6,335 bases of DNA from Eubacteriales Family XIII. Incertae Sedis bacterium (GCA_031283865.1 JAITAX010000205.1:1-6335), one strand, 5' to 3'. Positions 1 to 5,571 are shown, counted from the stretch's first letter. Translations and numbers: made by a program. The notes: generated from the sequence alone by a model not told the origin.

Positions 1-796
1 CGATCTCCTTGCCCACGAGATGGACGTCGGCCGGCCAGTATTTATCGTATTTCTCATGTTCCTCCGGCCAGCCGAGCGCCGTGATGTAGTTGGACAGCGC
101 GTCGAGCCACACGTAGATCACCTGCCCCTCCTCGACGGGTACGGGTATGCCCCAGTCGAAAGAGGAACGCGAAATGCAGAGATCGTCGAGTCCCTGCCTG
201 ATGAACGAGAGCATCTCATTCCGCCTTGCGTCGGGCTGCAAAAATTCGGGATTGTCCTCAAACAGCGCGATCAGCCTGTCCGCGTATTTGGACAGGCGGA
301 AGAAATAGGCCGGTTCGCGCGTCAGCTCGACGGGACGCCCGCAGTCCGGGCAGTTGCCGTCCGCAAGCTGCGTTTCCGTCCAAAAGGCCTCACAGGGCGT
401 GCAGTACCAGCCCTCGTATTCGCCGCGGTAGATGTCGCCCCGCGCGTCGATCCTGCGAAAGATCTCCTGTACGCGGCGCTTGTGGCGATCCTCCGTCGTG
501 CGGATGAAGTCGTCGTAGGAGATCTCCATCGTCTTCCACAGCTCCTTGATGCCCGCCACGATGCCGTCTACGTGCTGCTGCGGCGTGAGTCCGTTCTCCA
601 AGGCGATCTTCTGTATCTTCTGTCCGTGTTCGTCGGTCCCCGTCAGGAACATGACGTCGTATCCCGTCATTCGCTTGAACCGCGCCATCGCGTCGGCCAT
701 GACCGTGCAGTAGGTGTGGCCGATGTGCAGGTTCGAGCTGGGATAGTAAATCGGCGTTGTGATATAATAAGTGCCTTTTGTTTCCGATTTTGACAT
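1..796 (-). CDS. metG: Methionyl-tRNA synthetase, N-terminal part (gene runs off the left edge)
   Basis: This cytoplasmic class I aminoacyl-tRNA synthetase charges tRNA-Met with methionine using ATP. About 265 codons are present, read from 796 down to the window edge. The N-terminus begins MSKSETKGTYYITTPIYYP and carries the class I signature HIGH at residues 24-27, followed by the family motif TGTDEHGQKIQ at 52-62. A zinc-knuckle insertion has four cysteines at 132, 135, 149 and 152 (CxxC...CxxC). The segment near residues 231-238 (VIYVWLDALSNY) is also typical of MetRS. The KMSKS loop and anticodon-binding domain lie outside the window. The start at 796 is supported by AGGAAG at 805-810, 8 nt upstream. 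An ATG at 803 is out of frame with the product. Identity is firm; only the C-terminal part is missing. Confidence 0.97.
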   Translation of the reverse strand, partial: MSKSETKGTYYITTPIYYPSSNLHIGHTYCTVMADAMARFKRMTGYDVMFLTGTDEHGQKIQKIALENGLTPQQHVDGIVAGIKELWKTMEISYDDFIRTTEDRHKRRVQEIFRRIDARGDIYRGEYEGWYCTPCEAFWTETQLADGNCPDCGRPVELTREPAYFFRLSKYADRLIALFEDNPEFLQPDARRNEMLSFIRQGLDDLCISRSSFDWGIPVPVEEGQVIYVWLDALSNYITALGWPEEHEKYDKYWPADVHLVGKEI

Positions 797-804
797 GACG
801 CATA

Positions 805-814
805 CTTCCTTTCC
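805..814 (-). promoter_or_regulatory. Ribosome binding site of metG
   Basis: Read on the minus strand this is GGAAAGGAAG, ending 8 nt before the ATG at 796. It decides the start, because a nearer upstream ATG (803-801) is in another frame and sits too close to the site. Confidence 0.7.
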
Positions 815-832
815 GACTTGTCCGGTTTTGGC

Positions 833-860
833 TGCGCCCCCATCGAGGCGCCGGGGCGCG
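833..860 (-). other. GC-rich hairpin in the metG leader
   Basis: Bases 833-840 can pair with 853-860 (GC pairs with one terminal G-U), leaving a 12-nt loop. It lies inside the predicted metG 5' leader. No run of U follows on either strand, so it is not a classical terminator. No T-box antiterminator sequence is visible near it. It may be a stability or attenuation element, or it may have no function. Confidence 0.35.
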
Positions 861-884
861 TTTCAATGTAACTTTATATAGGAC

Positions 885-913
885 AGTATAGCACATTTTT
901 TCTTTTTTATGTT
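885..913 (-). promoter_or_regulatory. Probable metG promoter (extended -10)
   Basis: On the minus strand, TGCTATACT (893-885) matches the extended -10 form TGnTATAAT with one mismatch. The region where a -35 would fall (about 908-913) is a poor match, but the DNA between is A-rich, which often accompanies extended -10 promoters. Transcription would start near 878, giving a leader of about 80 nt before metG. Confidence 0.6.
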
Positions 914-976
914 GTTTTTCTGCGAAATACAGAAGACAAAAGGCAGAAGCTCCCGCGGCGACAACTTCTTTTGCGC

Positions 977-1005
977 TTGCTATTTTCGCCGCTCTTTGTT
1001 ATATT
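977..1005 (+). promoter_or_regulatory. Promoter of the small membrane-peptide gene
   Basis: TTGCTA (977-982) and TATATT (1000-1005) are separated by exactly 17 nt. They match TTGACA at 4 of 6 and TATAAT at 5 of 6 positions. A TG at 997-998 makes it an extended -10. Start of transcription is expected near 1012, about 93 nt before the peptide's ATG at 1105. The promoter points away from metG, so the region is divergent. Confidence 0.6.
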
Positions 1006-1090
1006 TTTAGCAGGGGGTTTTGCTTTCGCCGGCGGCCCATTGCGGCGCAGTGCAAGGAAATTCCCGTTTTTACAGGCGGCGCGCGGAATG

Positions 1091-1097
1091 AGGAGGG
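1091..1097 (+). promoter_or_regulatory. Strong ribosome binding site of the small peptide gene
   Basis: AGGAGGG ends 7 nt before the ATG at 1105. It is among the best Shine-Dalgarno matches in the window, and it lies in a region otherwise without a gene on this strand. This is the main reason for calling the 35-codon frame. Confidence 0.7.
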
Positions 1098-1104
1098 CAA
1101 CGGT

Positions 1105-1212
1105 ATGAAGACGTGTACAAAGATCAGGATGGCGACGGCGGGCATTCTCGCGGTCACGATTCTCCTGTTCACCATCGAATGCAATCGGAAAGGCAAAAAG
1201 CGCGGGATATGA
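1105..1212 (+). CDS. Small single-span membrane peptide, 35 residues, unrecognised
   Basis: I do not recognise this gene. The frame from ATG at 1105 to TGA at 1210-1212 encodes 35 residues. It has a basic N-terminus (MKTCTKIR), a hydrophobic stretch at about residues 9-24 (including GILAVTILLFTI) and a very basic tail (NRKGKKRGI). Cysteines at 4 and 26 flank the span. This is the shape of a single-pass membrane peptide. It is not a lipoprotein, because the residues before Cys26 (FTIE) do not form a lipobox. Support for its being real comes from the surroundings: GGAGGG at 1092-1097 at a good distance from the ATG, a promoter upstream, and an intrinsic terminator starting 8 nt after the stop codon. 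It lies upstream of a sensor-kinase operon; a link with that kinase is only a guess. The hydrophobic, positively charged build would also suit a type I toxin or a small membrane regulator. Confidence 0.6.
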   Translation: MKTCTKIRMATAGILAVTILLFTIECNRKGKKRGI

Positions 1213-1220
1213 TTCGGATC

Positions 1221-1252
1221 AAGACGCCGGCATTGCAGCCGGCGTTTTCTCT
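1221..1252 (+). terminator. Intrinsic terminator after the small peptide gene
   Basis: ACGCCGGC (1224-1231) pairs perfectly with GCCGGCGT (1238-1245) around a 6-nt loop. The flanking AAG and TTT can extend the stem to about 12 pairs. A T-rich tract (1245-1252) follows. It starts 8 nt after the stop codon at 1212, so it closes the peptide's transcript and separates it from the two-component operon. Confidence 0.8.
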
Positions 1253-1317
1253 TTCGCGCGGCGCGGATTCGTATGGCGCACGGATTGTCGCGCCGGCAGC
1301 CCCAAATGCTCAACGGA

Positions 1318-1361
1318 TTGTAAGAAATTTGTAAGAAACACATGCACTCTTTCGTAAGAAA
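1318..1361 (+). promoter_or_regulatory. Three TTGTAAGAAA-type repeats, likely operator of the two-component operon
   Basis: TTGTAAGAAA occurs at 1318-1327 and again at 1329-1338, exactly 11 bp apart. A third copy, TCGTAAGAAA, is at 1352-1361, 23 bp further on. OmpR/PhoB-family regulators commonly bind as dimers to direct repeats with about 11-bp spacing, and the next gene encodes such a regulator 46 bp downstream. The inference is autoregulation. A -10-like TACACT (1369-1374) or TTAAAT (1374-1379) lies just downstream, with no good -35. That suits a promoter that needs an activator. Confidence 0.55.
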
Positions 1362-1406
1362 ATGCCGGTACACTTAAATTCGTACCGATTCGGAGAGGAG
1401 AGCAAG

Positions 1407-2096
1407 ATGAACATACTCGTATGCGACGACGACAAGGAGATCGCGGGCGCGATTGAGATCTATCTGAAAAACGAGGGACACGCGATTTTTCTGGCTTTCG
1501 ACGGCATTGAAGCCCTCGACGTCGTGGCGCGCGAGGAGATCCATCTCGTAATCATGGACGTCATGATGCCGAGGATGGACGGTATGCGCGCCACGTTGAA
1601 GCTGCGCGAGGAACGGAACATCCCGATCATCATGCTCTCGGCAAAGTCGGAGGACTGTGACAAGATCGTGGGGCTCGGCGCCGGCGCGGACGACTACGTC
1701 ACGAAGCCTTTCAACCCGCTGGAGCTCATGGCGCGCGTGAAATCCCAACTGCGGCGCTACACGGAACTGGGCGGCGCCGCCGCGAAGAAAGCGGGCGTAT
1801 TCAGGAGCGGCGGACTTGCGGTGTACGACGAAAGCAAGAGCGTCACGCTGGACGGCGAACCCGTGGCGGTCACGCCGACGGAGTACGGCATACTGCGCCT
1901 GCTGACGGAAAACGCGGGCAGGGTGTTCTCCTTGGAGCAGATCTACGAAGCGGTATGGAACGAACCGGCGTACAGCCCGGAAAACACGGTGGCTGTGCAT
2001 GTGAGACGGATACGGGAGAAGATCGAATTTGACCCGAAGAATCCGAAATACCTGAAAGTGGTGTGGGGCATTGGATACAAAATCGAAAAACTTTAA
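1407..2096 (+). CDS. OmpR/PhoB-family response regulator, VanR-like
   Basis: This is a 229-residue DNA-binding response regulator, the output half of the two-component pair with the kinase downstream. The receiver domain covers about residues 1-118. Its acidic pocket is D7-D8-D9, the phosphoacceptor is D51 in the VIMDVMMPRMDG motif, and the switch and conserved residues are S78, Y97 and K100 (DDYVTKPF). A winged-helix trans_reg_C domain covers about 135-229. It includes TPTEYGILRLL, the recognition-helix region NTVAVHVRRIREKIE, and the closing hairpin VVWGIGYKI. The start at 1407 is chosen because GGAGAGGAG (1392-1400) sits just upstream. An in-frame ATG at 1362 would add 15 residues unlike any receiver start and overlaps the operator repeats. 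The family is clear; the target genes are unknown apart from likely self-control. Confidence 0.93.
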   Translation: MNILVCDDDKEIAGAIEIYLKNEGHAIFLAFDGIEALDVVAREEIHLVIMDVMMPRMDGMRATLKLREERNIPIIMLSAKSEDCDKIVGLGAGADDYVTKPFNPLELMARVKSQLRRYTELGGAAAKKAGVFRSGGLAVYDESKSVTLDGEPVAVTPTEYGILRLLTENAGRVFSLEQIYEAVWNEPAYSPENTVAVHVRRIREKIEFDPKNPKYLKVVWGIGYKIEKL

Positions 2097-4392
2097 CGAC
2101 TTGAAGATCGTGCGCGTCTTGGCTTCCGCGCTGTGCGTGATCGCCTGTTCCGTCATGACAGTGGCATGGATGAACACGTGGAGCGCGTACAGAAATGCGG
2201 GCTACGACGCCGCCGGCGTATTCTCGGACCTGATCCTCGGCAGCAGCGTCTACGAGGACAGCCGCGGGTTTCGGCTCAAGCAGCTCGAATACATTCAAAA
2301 CCTGCTGTGGATCCTCCGGCCGGAGAGCGGCCCGAGCGTCACGGAGACCATCATCTTCGCGTCCGGGACGAAAGACGCGGGAACAGCCTCCGCTTCCGAA
2401 GCGCCGCGGCTCTCGCTCACCGCAGACCCGGCGCAAAATCCTTTGGAGGCGGTCACAGAAGAGGACCGGCGCGCCCTGACGGAGGCCCTAAGCATCGCGA
2501 ACGATCAACTGCGCGCCCTGTCTACGGAATACGACTACGCTTCCGAAGCGCAGCGGCCCGCCTTGGAAAAAGAACGGCGGCTCTTGGAAGAAAAGCACGA
2601 CATCCTGCGGCAAGCGGAGCAGCGCATCCTGGAAGCAGAACAGCGCGAAGCCGCACGCAAGGCGCTGGAACGAACCGAGGGCCTCAGCTTCTATGTGAGC
2701 GACGGGACCGGCACGCTGTCCGGCGGGGATGTGAACGCGGCGGCCGGCGCCGGCGCGTTCAAGCGCGAGGCCGCCTGGCTCGTGTACGAGGACGGGGAGC
2801 TGAGCGCCTCGCCAAAGATCCCCGAACGCTACGCCGGCATAGGGCGGGACATCGAAGCGGCCCCGGCGTATTACGAGGGGCCCTCGCGGATCACGCTGTA
2901 TCTCTCTTTCGACGAGAATTACCTCGCAGAGCGGTCGCTGGTCCTGCAGGGCGCGCAAAACCGCGTCCTGCCGTGGCTGTGGACCTTTGTCGCCGGGTTC
3001 GCGTGCGCGCTCGCGCTGTTCATCTACCTCCTCGCGACGACGGGTCGCAGGGACGAAAGCGGCCGCGTGAGGCTCTGCGCCTTGGACCGCGTGTTCACGG
3101 AGCTGCAGCTCGGCGTCGCGCTCGCGGCGATCTTGATCGGCGCGAGAGTTCTCATTTCCCTGACCTATGTGTATGCGTACTATTGGATCGGCGGTTTCGC
3201 GATAGGCCGGGACAGCGTTGCGGATACGATACTCGCGTCGGGTTCCTCCGCATGTTTGGCGGTCGTCGGCTTGTGGACCCTGCTGTCGCTCGCGCGAAAT
3301 CTGAAAGCGCACAGCTTCTTCAAAAACGCGCTGCTGTACCGGCTCGGCCGCCTGCTGTCCCGCTTCTTTAAAGCGCTGTTCGGACGGGTGCGGGCGATTT
3401 TCGACAGGAAAAATCCAATGACGAAGACCGTGCTGCTCGCCTTGGCGATCTGCGCCCTGTCCGCAACCATCGTTCTGGCGCCTGTCGTGTTCGCGCTGAT
3501 TCTCGTGTTCGGGTCACACTGGGTGAAAAAATACGCCGCGATCAAGCGGGGCGTCGAAGAGGTGAAGAACGGGAATCTGTCGTGGCAAATCCCCGCAGAC
3601 GCGGACGCGCGCGGCGAGTTCGACGAGCTGGCGCGCGGCATAAACGAAATCTCCGAGGCGTCGAACCGCGCGATACAGAACGAGTTGAAAAATCAGCGGC
3701 TCAAAACGGATTTGATCTCCAACGTATCCCACGACCTGAAAACGCCGCTGACCTCAATCATCACATACGTGGACCTTTTGAAGCGGGAGGGCCTTGACAA
3801 TCCCTCGGCGGCGGATTACCTCGCGGTGCTGGATCAGAAGTCGCAGCGCCTAAAGCGGCTGACGGAAGACCTCTTCGAGGCGGCCAAGGCCTCCAGCGGC
3901 ACGATACCCGTACACCCGGAGCGAATCGACCTGCTCTCGCTGATCAGACAAGGGCTCGGGGAAATGGACGAGGCGCTTTCGGCGCGGCGGCTCGATGTCA
4001 AGCTGCGTTTCGAGAACGAGAAGTACTGTGTGCGCGCCGACGGGCAGCTGCTGTGGCGCATCGTCGAGAACCTGCTCGGCAATGTGCAGAAATACGCGCT
4101 CGAGGGCTCGCGCGTCTATATAGATTTGTCGGAAACGCAGACGCAAAGCGGCGGCATGACCGTGCTTGAGATCAAGAACATGTCGGAGGCGCAGCTCAAC
4201 ATCAGCGCCGAGGAACTCACGGAGCGCTTCGTGCGCGGCGACGAATCGCGCGCGGAGGACGGCAGCGGCCTCGGCCTCGCTATCGCCAAGGACTTGGCGC
4301 GGCTGCAAAACGGCCGGTTCGAGATCACGATAGACGGGGACCTGTTCAAAACCGTGCTGATGCTCGAAAAATGGAAAGAGGAGGCCGCCTGA
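2071..4392 (+). CDS. Large membrane sensor histidine kinase, VanS-like
   Basis: This 773-residue kinase is the partner of the regulator upstream. It overlaps that gene by 26 nt, which suggests coupled translation. Order of parts: a first membrane span at about 13-33; an extracytoplasmic domain at about 34-299 with a charged, heptad-like coiled coil at about 126-203; spans at about 300-322, 347-373 and 385-408; a very basic cytoplasmic loop at 409-452; a hydrophobic stretch at 453-480; a HAMP-like linker at 486-545; then the catalytic core. The H-box is SNVSHDLKTPLTSII with phosphorylated H554. The N-box has N667 and N671 (ENLLGNVQKYA). The ATP lid ends in GSGLGLAIA at 731-739, preceded by the FVRGDESR motif at 720-727. 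The D-box is degenerate (EIKNMS), a trait I recall from this Clostridial subfamily. The start used is TTG at 2071. Its ribosome binding site is weak, and TTG 2101 or GTG 2110 are alternatives. The ligand is unknown. Confidence 0.92.
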   Translation: MDTKSKNFNDLKIVRVLASALCVIACSVMTVAWMNTWSAYRNAGYDAAGVFSDLILGSSVYEDSRGFRLKQLEYIQNLLWILRPESGPSVTETIIFASGTKDAGTASASEAPRLSLTADPAQNPLEAVTEEDRRALTEALSIANDQLRALSTEYDYASEAQRPALEKERRLLEEKHDILRQAEQRILEAEQREAARKALERTEGLSFYVSDGTGTLSGGDVNAAAGAGAFKREAAWLVYEDGELSASPKIPERYAGIGRDIEAAPAYYEGPSRITLYLSFDENYLAERSLVLQGAQNRVLPWLWTFVAGFACALALFIYLLATTGRRDESGRVRLCALDRVFTELQLGVALAAILIGARVLISLTYVYAYYWIGGFAIGRDSVADTILASGSSACLAVVGLWTLLSLARNLKAHSFFKNALLYRLGRLLSRFFKALFGRVRAIFDRKNPMTKTVLLALAICALSATIVLAPVVFALILVFGSHWVKKYAAIKRGVEEVKNGNLSWQIPADADARGEFDELARGINEISEASNRAIQNELKNQRLKTDLISNVSHDLKTPLTSIITYVDLLKREGLDNPSAADYLAVLDQKSQRLKRLTEDLFEAAKASSGTIPVHPERIDLLSLIRQGLGEMDEALSARRLDVKLRFENEKYCVRADGQLLWRIVENLLGNVQKYALEGSRVYIDLSETQTQSGGMTVLEIKNMSEAQLNISAEELTERFVRGDESRAEDGSGLGLAIAKDLARLQNGRFEITIDGDLFKTVLMLEKWKEEAA

Positions 4393-4401
4393 GGGCGGCC
4401 T
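4382..4401. terminator. GC-rich hairpin at the end of the kinase gene (weak terminator candidate)
   Basis: AGGCCGCC (4382-4389) pairs perfectly with GGCGGCCT (4394-4401) around a 4-nt loop that contains part of the stop codon. No U-tract follows on the plus strand, so it is not a textbook intrinsic terminator for the kinase. On the minus strand a loosely T-rich stretch (TCTTTCCATTTTTC) follows and could help end transcripts from the hicAB remnant. Confidence 0.4.
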
Positions 4402-4408
4402 GCGGCCC

Positions 4409-4648
4409 CTCGTCCGTGTCGGCGGCGATTAAGGTGAAAATTTCAGATGCTTCAACATTCAAAGAATCGGTTGCGACCGGGATTGCTTCATGATTGTTCT
4501 CTGCGTCCCACAGCCACATTTCAACCGCGTCCTTGGCCATAAGCAAGGCTTCGGGCCTATCCGAATGTGTCGCCATTTGGTGCCTGCCGCCCTCTTTGAT
4601 TACCCAACCGGCGGCAATCAGCTTGCGTTTCAGTTCCTTGGCCGTTAT
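4409..4648 (-). pseudogene. Decayed hicAB locus: start of hicA fused in frame to part of hicB
   Basis: Read on the minus strand, the first 32 codons (4648-4553) look like the N-terminus of a HicA mRNA interferase: TAKELKRKLIAAGWVIKEGG, then GRHQMATHSDRP, which holds the catalytic-region histidine. The frame then passes straight into a HicB antitoxin segment: EALLMAKDAVEMWLW, a variable stretch, then EIFTLIAADTDE. So the end of HicA and the first half of HicB are missing, as expected from one internal deletion near 4550-4558. The HicB-like part stops at about 4409. The C-terminal DNA-binding region is also absent, and the open frame continues only as antisense of the kinase gene to 4346. A ribosome binding site (AGGAG, 8 nt upstream) points at the codon ATA (4648-4646) where ATG is expected, so the start also seems mutated. 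HicA and HicB normally form a type II toxin-antitoxin pair in this gene order. Family assignment is by recalled motifs. Confidence 0.72.
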
Positions 4649-4656
4649 CCGTCCCT

Positions 4657-4661
4657 CTCCT
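4657..4661 (-). promoter_or_regulatory. Orphaned ribosome binding site of the hicA remnant
   Basis: On the minus strand this reads AGGAG, followed 8 nt later by ATA ACG GCC. It is well placed for a start codon at 4648, but no ATG, GTG or TTG is present there in frame or between the promoter and this point. It is the main evidence that the start codon was lost. Confidence 0.55.
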
Positions 4662-4667
4662 GAATTT

Positions 4668-4696
4668 ATTGTACCACGTAATATTACGTATGTCCA
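4668..4696 (-). promoter_or_regulatory. Promoter of the hicAB remnant
   Basis: On the minus strand, TGGACA (4696-4691) and TACAAT (4673-4668) are 17 nt apart, each matching consensus at 5 of 6 positions. A TG one base before the -10 makes it an extended -10 as well. This is one of the best promoters in the window, and it sits 26 nt after the stop of the PIN partner gene, so the remnant has its own promoter. Confidence 0.72.
4676..4689. promoter_or_regulatory. Perfect 14-bp palindrome, likely autoregulatory operator
   Basis: ACGTAATATTACGT is its own reverse complement and lies wholly between the -35 and -10 of the hicAB promoter. A bound protein there would block RNA polymerase. Type II toxin-antitoxin loci are usually repressed by their own antitoxin at such sites. 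The HicB-like remnant here lacks its DNA-binding end, so the site may now be unoccupied or bound by another HicB in the cell. Confidence 0.6.
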
Positions 4697-4721
4697 TAGG
4701 CAAATCAACCAAATTCACGCG

Positions 4722-4928
4722 CTATTTCCCGATATGGCGCTCAATGTCCTCTATCGTCACATCGGCGAGAAGCTGTTCACGCTCCGCCGTATAGTCACCC
4801 TCGCCTTTATCGAACTGCCGGATAAAATATACCATGCCGACAGCGCCCAGTTCCTTTGTCAGCGCGTCTATTCCCAATTTGCGGATTGCGTTTGGATTGC
4901 GATAATCTATTGCTACGTTACCGTTCAT
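4722..4928 (-). CDS. Small conserved partner of the PIN protein, possible antitoxin
   Basis: This 68-residue protein starts MNGNVAIDYRNPNAIRKLG and has a central segment, ALTKELGAVGMVYFIRQF, then the motif GEGDYTAERE and an acidic tail with VTIEDIERHIG. I recall this family being found next to PIN-domain proteins, but it has no agreed name or proven function. No helix-turn-helix or ribbon-helix-helix is obvious. The gene overlaps the end of the PIN gene by 11 nt and has its own strong site, GGAGGTGA, inside the PIN coding end, so the two are surely made together. An antitoxin role is inferred from size and pairing. Here the presumed toxin comes first, the reverse of most vapBC loci. Confidence 0.75.
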   Translation of the reverse strand: MNGNVAIDYRNPNAIRKLGIDALTKELGAVGMVYFIRQFDKGEGDYTAEREQLLADVTIEDIERHIGK

Positions 4929-5373
4929 TTTTCGTCACCTCCATGAGCCATAGTACAGGATTGATTACTCTTGTGTGAAGCTCTGTTTTCGCGGCGGCGC
5001 GGATGAATCCATCGTCCGTTGTGAGCAGCGCGTCACGGCCATGCGTTTCACAAAGAGCCAAGTGATAACTGTCCATCAGTTTTACGCCCTGCGCTTGATA
5101 CTTTCTCGCCAGCGTTTTCGTTTCTTCCGTGGAAATAATTTTTTCGTTTGCGGTCAGACAAAGGCTTCTGATTTTTTCGAGCTTCGCAATATTCGTAAGC
5201 CGTGAGAGTTCATAATCTACCGCATCGCTTGTCGTCAGCGTCCATTCACCTTTCCGGCAGCGTGATAAAATAGCGAGTATGGCTTCGGTTTCAAGATAAA
5301 TTCTGTCTTGCTCCTGATCGTCAAAGGGCCGATTCAAAGAGCAGACGTCCATATATATTTTCATGTTTTTCAT
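4918..5373 (-). CDS. PIN-domain protein, likely endoribonuclease (VapC-like)
   Basis: This is a 151-residue PIN-domain protein. PIN domains are metal-dependent ribonucleases and form the toxin of VapBC-type pairs. The acidic residues that bind metal can be placed: D9 in IYMDVCSLNRP, E55 in SDAVDYELSRL, D101 in LMDSYHLALCE, and D120/D121 in LLTTDDGFIRAA. All are present, so the active site looks intact. The end NPVLWLMEV is also typical of this subfamily as I recall it. The start at 5373 follows AAGGTG (5385-5380) with a 6-nt gap. ATG 5364 is too far from that site, and TTG 5403 lies upstream of the -10. The gene is followed by an overlapping small partner. Toxicity and the RNA target are not shown by the sequence. 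Confidence 0.85.
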   Translation of the reverse strand: MKNMKIYMDVCSLNRPFDDQEQDRIYLETEAILAILSRCRKGEWTLTTSDAVDYELSRLTNIAKLEKIRSLCLTANEKIISTEETKTLARKYQAQGVKLMDSYHLALCETHGRDALLTTDDGFIRAAAKTELHTRVINPVLWLMEVTKNER

Positions 5374-5391
5374 ACGCATCACCTTACTGTT

Positions 5392-5420
5392 ATTATACTC
5401 CAATTTCTGAAATCAATCAA
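5392..5420 (-). promoter_or_regulatory. Promoter of the PIN pair, with an inverted repeat between -35 and -10
   Basis: On the minus strand, TTGATT (5420-5415) and a perfect TATAAT (5397-5392) are 17 nt apart. The spacer holds ATTTCAGAAAT (5413-5403), two 5-bp arms around one base, a possible operator. Transcription would begin near 5385, almost at the ribosome binding site, so the leader would be only about 12 nt. Confidence 0.65.
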
Positions 5421-5550
5421 TAAAAATCAATGAAAGCAAAATCCAAAACATTAGTTTATACGCGGCGTTTTTGTTCAAATGACCTGTATAACCCGACCTG
5501 TACAGCGTTAAAACAAGCGTTAAAACAACCGTCGTTTTCCCCTTGCCATT
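5421..5550. other. Low-GC gap between the PIN pair and ung, no gene supported
   Basis: This AT-rich stretch lies between the two divergent units. It contains a repeated octamer GACCTGTA at 5481-5488 and 5495-5502, a tandem 12-mer at 5505-5528, and no open frame with a ribosome binding site. No LexA box of the Bacillus type was found. A minus-strand frame through it has no recognisable protein. Confidence 0.5.
5505..5528 (+). repeat. Tandem 12-bp repeat, two exact copies
   Basis: GCGTTAAAACAA occurs at 5505-5516 and immediately again at 5517-5528. It lies upstream of the ung promoter candidate. It may be a protein binding site or simple slippage; two copies are too few to decide. Confidence 0.7.
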
Positions 5551-5571
5551 TCCGCATTTCTCCGGTATGCT
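5543..5571 (+). promoter_or_regulatory. Candidate ung promoter
   Basis: TTGCCA (5543-5548, 5 of 6 to consensus) and TATGCT (5566-5571, 4 of 6) are 17 nt apart. Transcription would start near 5578, about 28 nt before the ung ATG. It overlaps the left arm of the inverted repeat described separately. Confidence 0.45.

Noticed and set aside
797..1100. T-box or other tRNA-sensing riboswitch before metG
   Set aside because: The conserved T-box antiterminator sequence is not visible on the minus strand, and the predicted leader of about 80 nt is too short.
1362..1406. In-frame upstream start of the response regulator
   Set aside because: It adds 15 residues unlike any receiver domain, has no ribosome binding site and overlaps the operator repeats and -10 region. 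The ATG at 1407 has a strong site.
2133..3371. Long open frames within the kinase gene, on the plus strand (2133-3371) and the minus strand (2488-3312)
   Set aside because: They are Arg/Ala/Gly-rich or low-complexity shadows of a GC-rich gene, with no recognisable domain. The kinase frame has clear conserved motifs.
4649..4708. TTG start at 4708 for the hicA remnant
   Set aside because: It lies upstream of the promoter that drives the gene, so it would not be in the transcript, and the added residues do not match HicA.
4494..4946. Plus-strand open frame of 150 codons
   Set aside because: It is antisense to the hicAB remnant and the PIN partner, both recognisable on the minus strand, and its product resembles nothing I know.
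5481..5505. LexA (SOS) box upstream of ung
   Set aside because: The repeated GACCTGTA and the CTGTACAG palindrome do not match the Bacillus-type CGAAC...GTTCG pattern, and ung is not usually an SOS gene.
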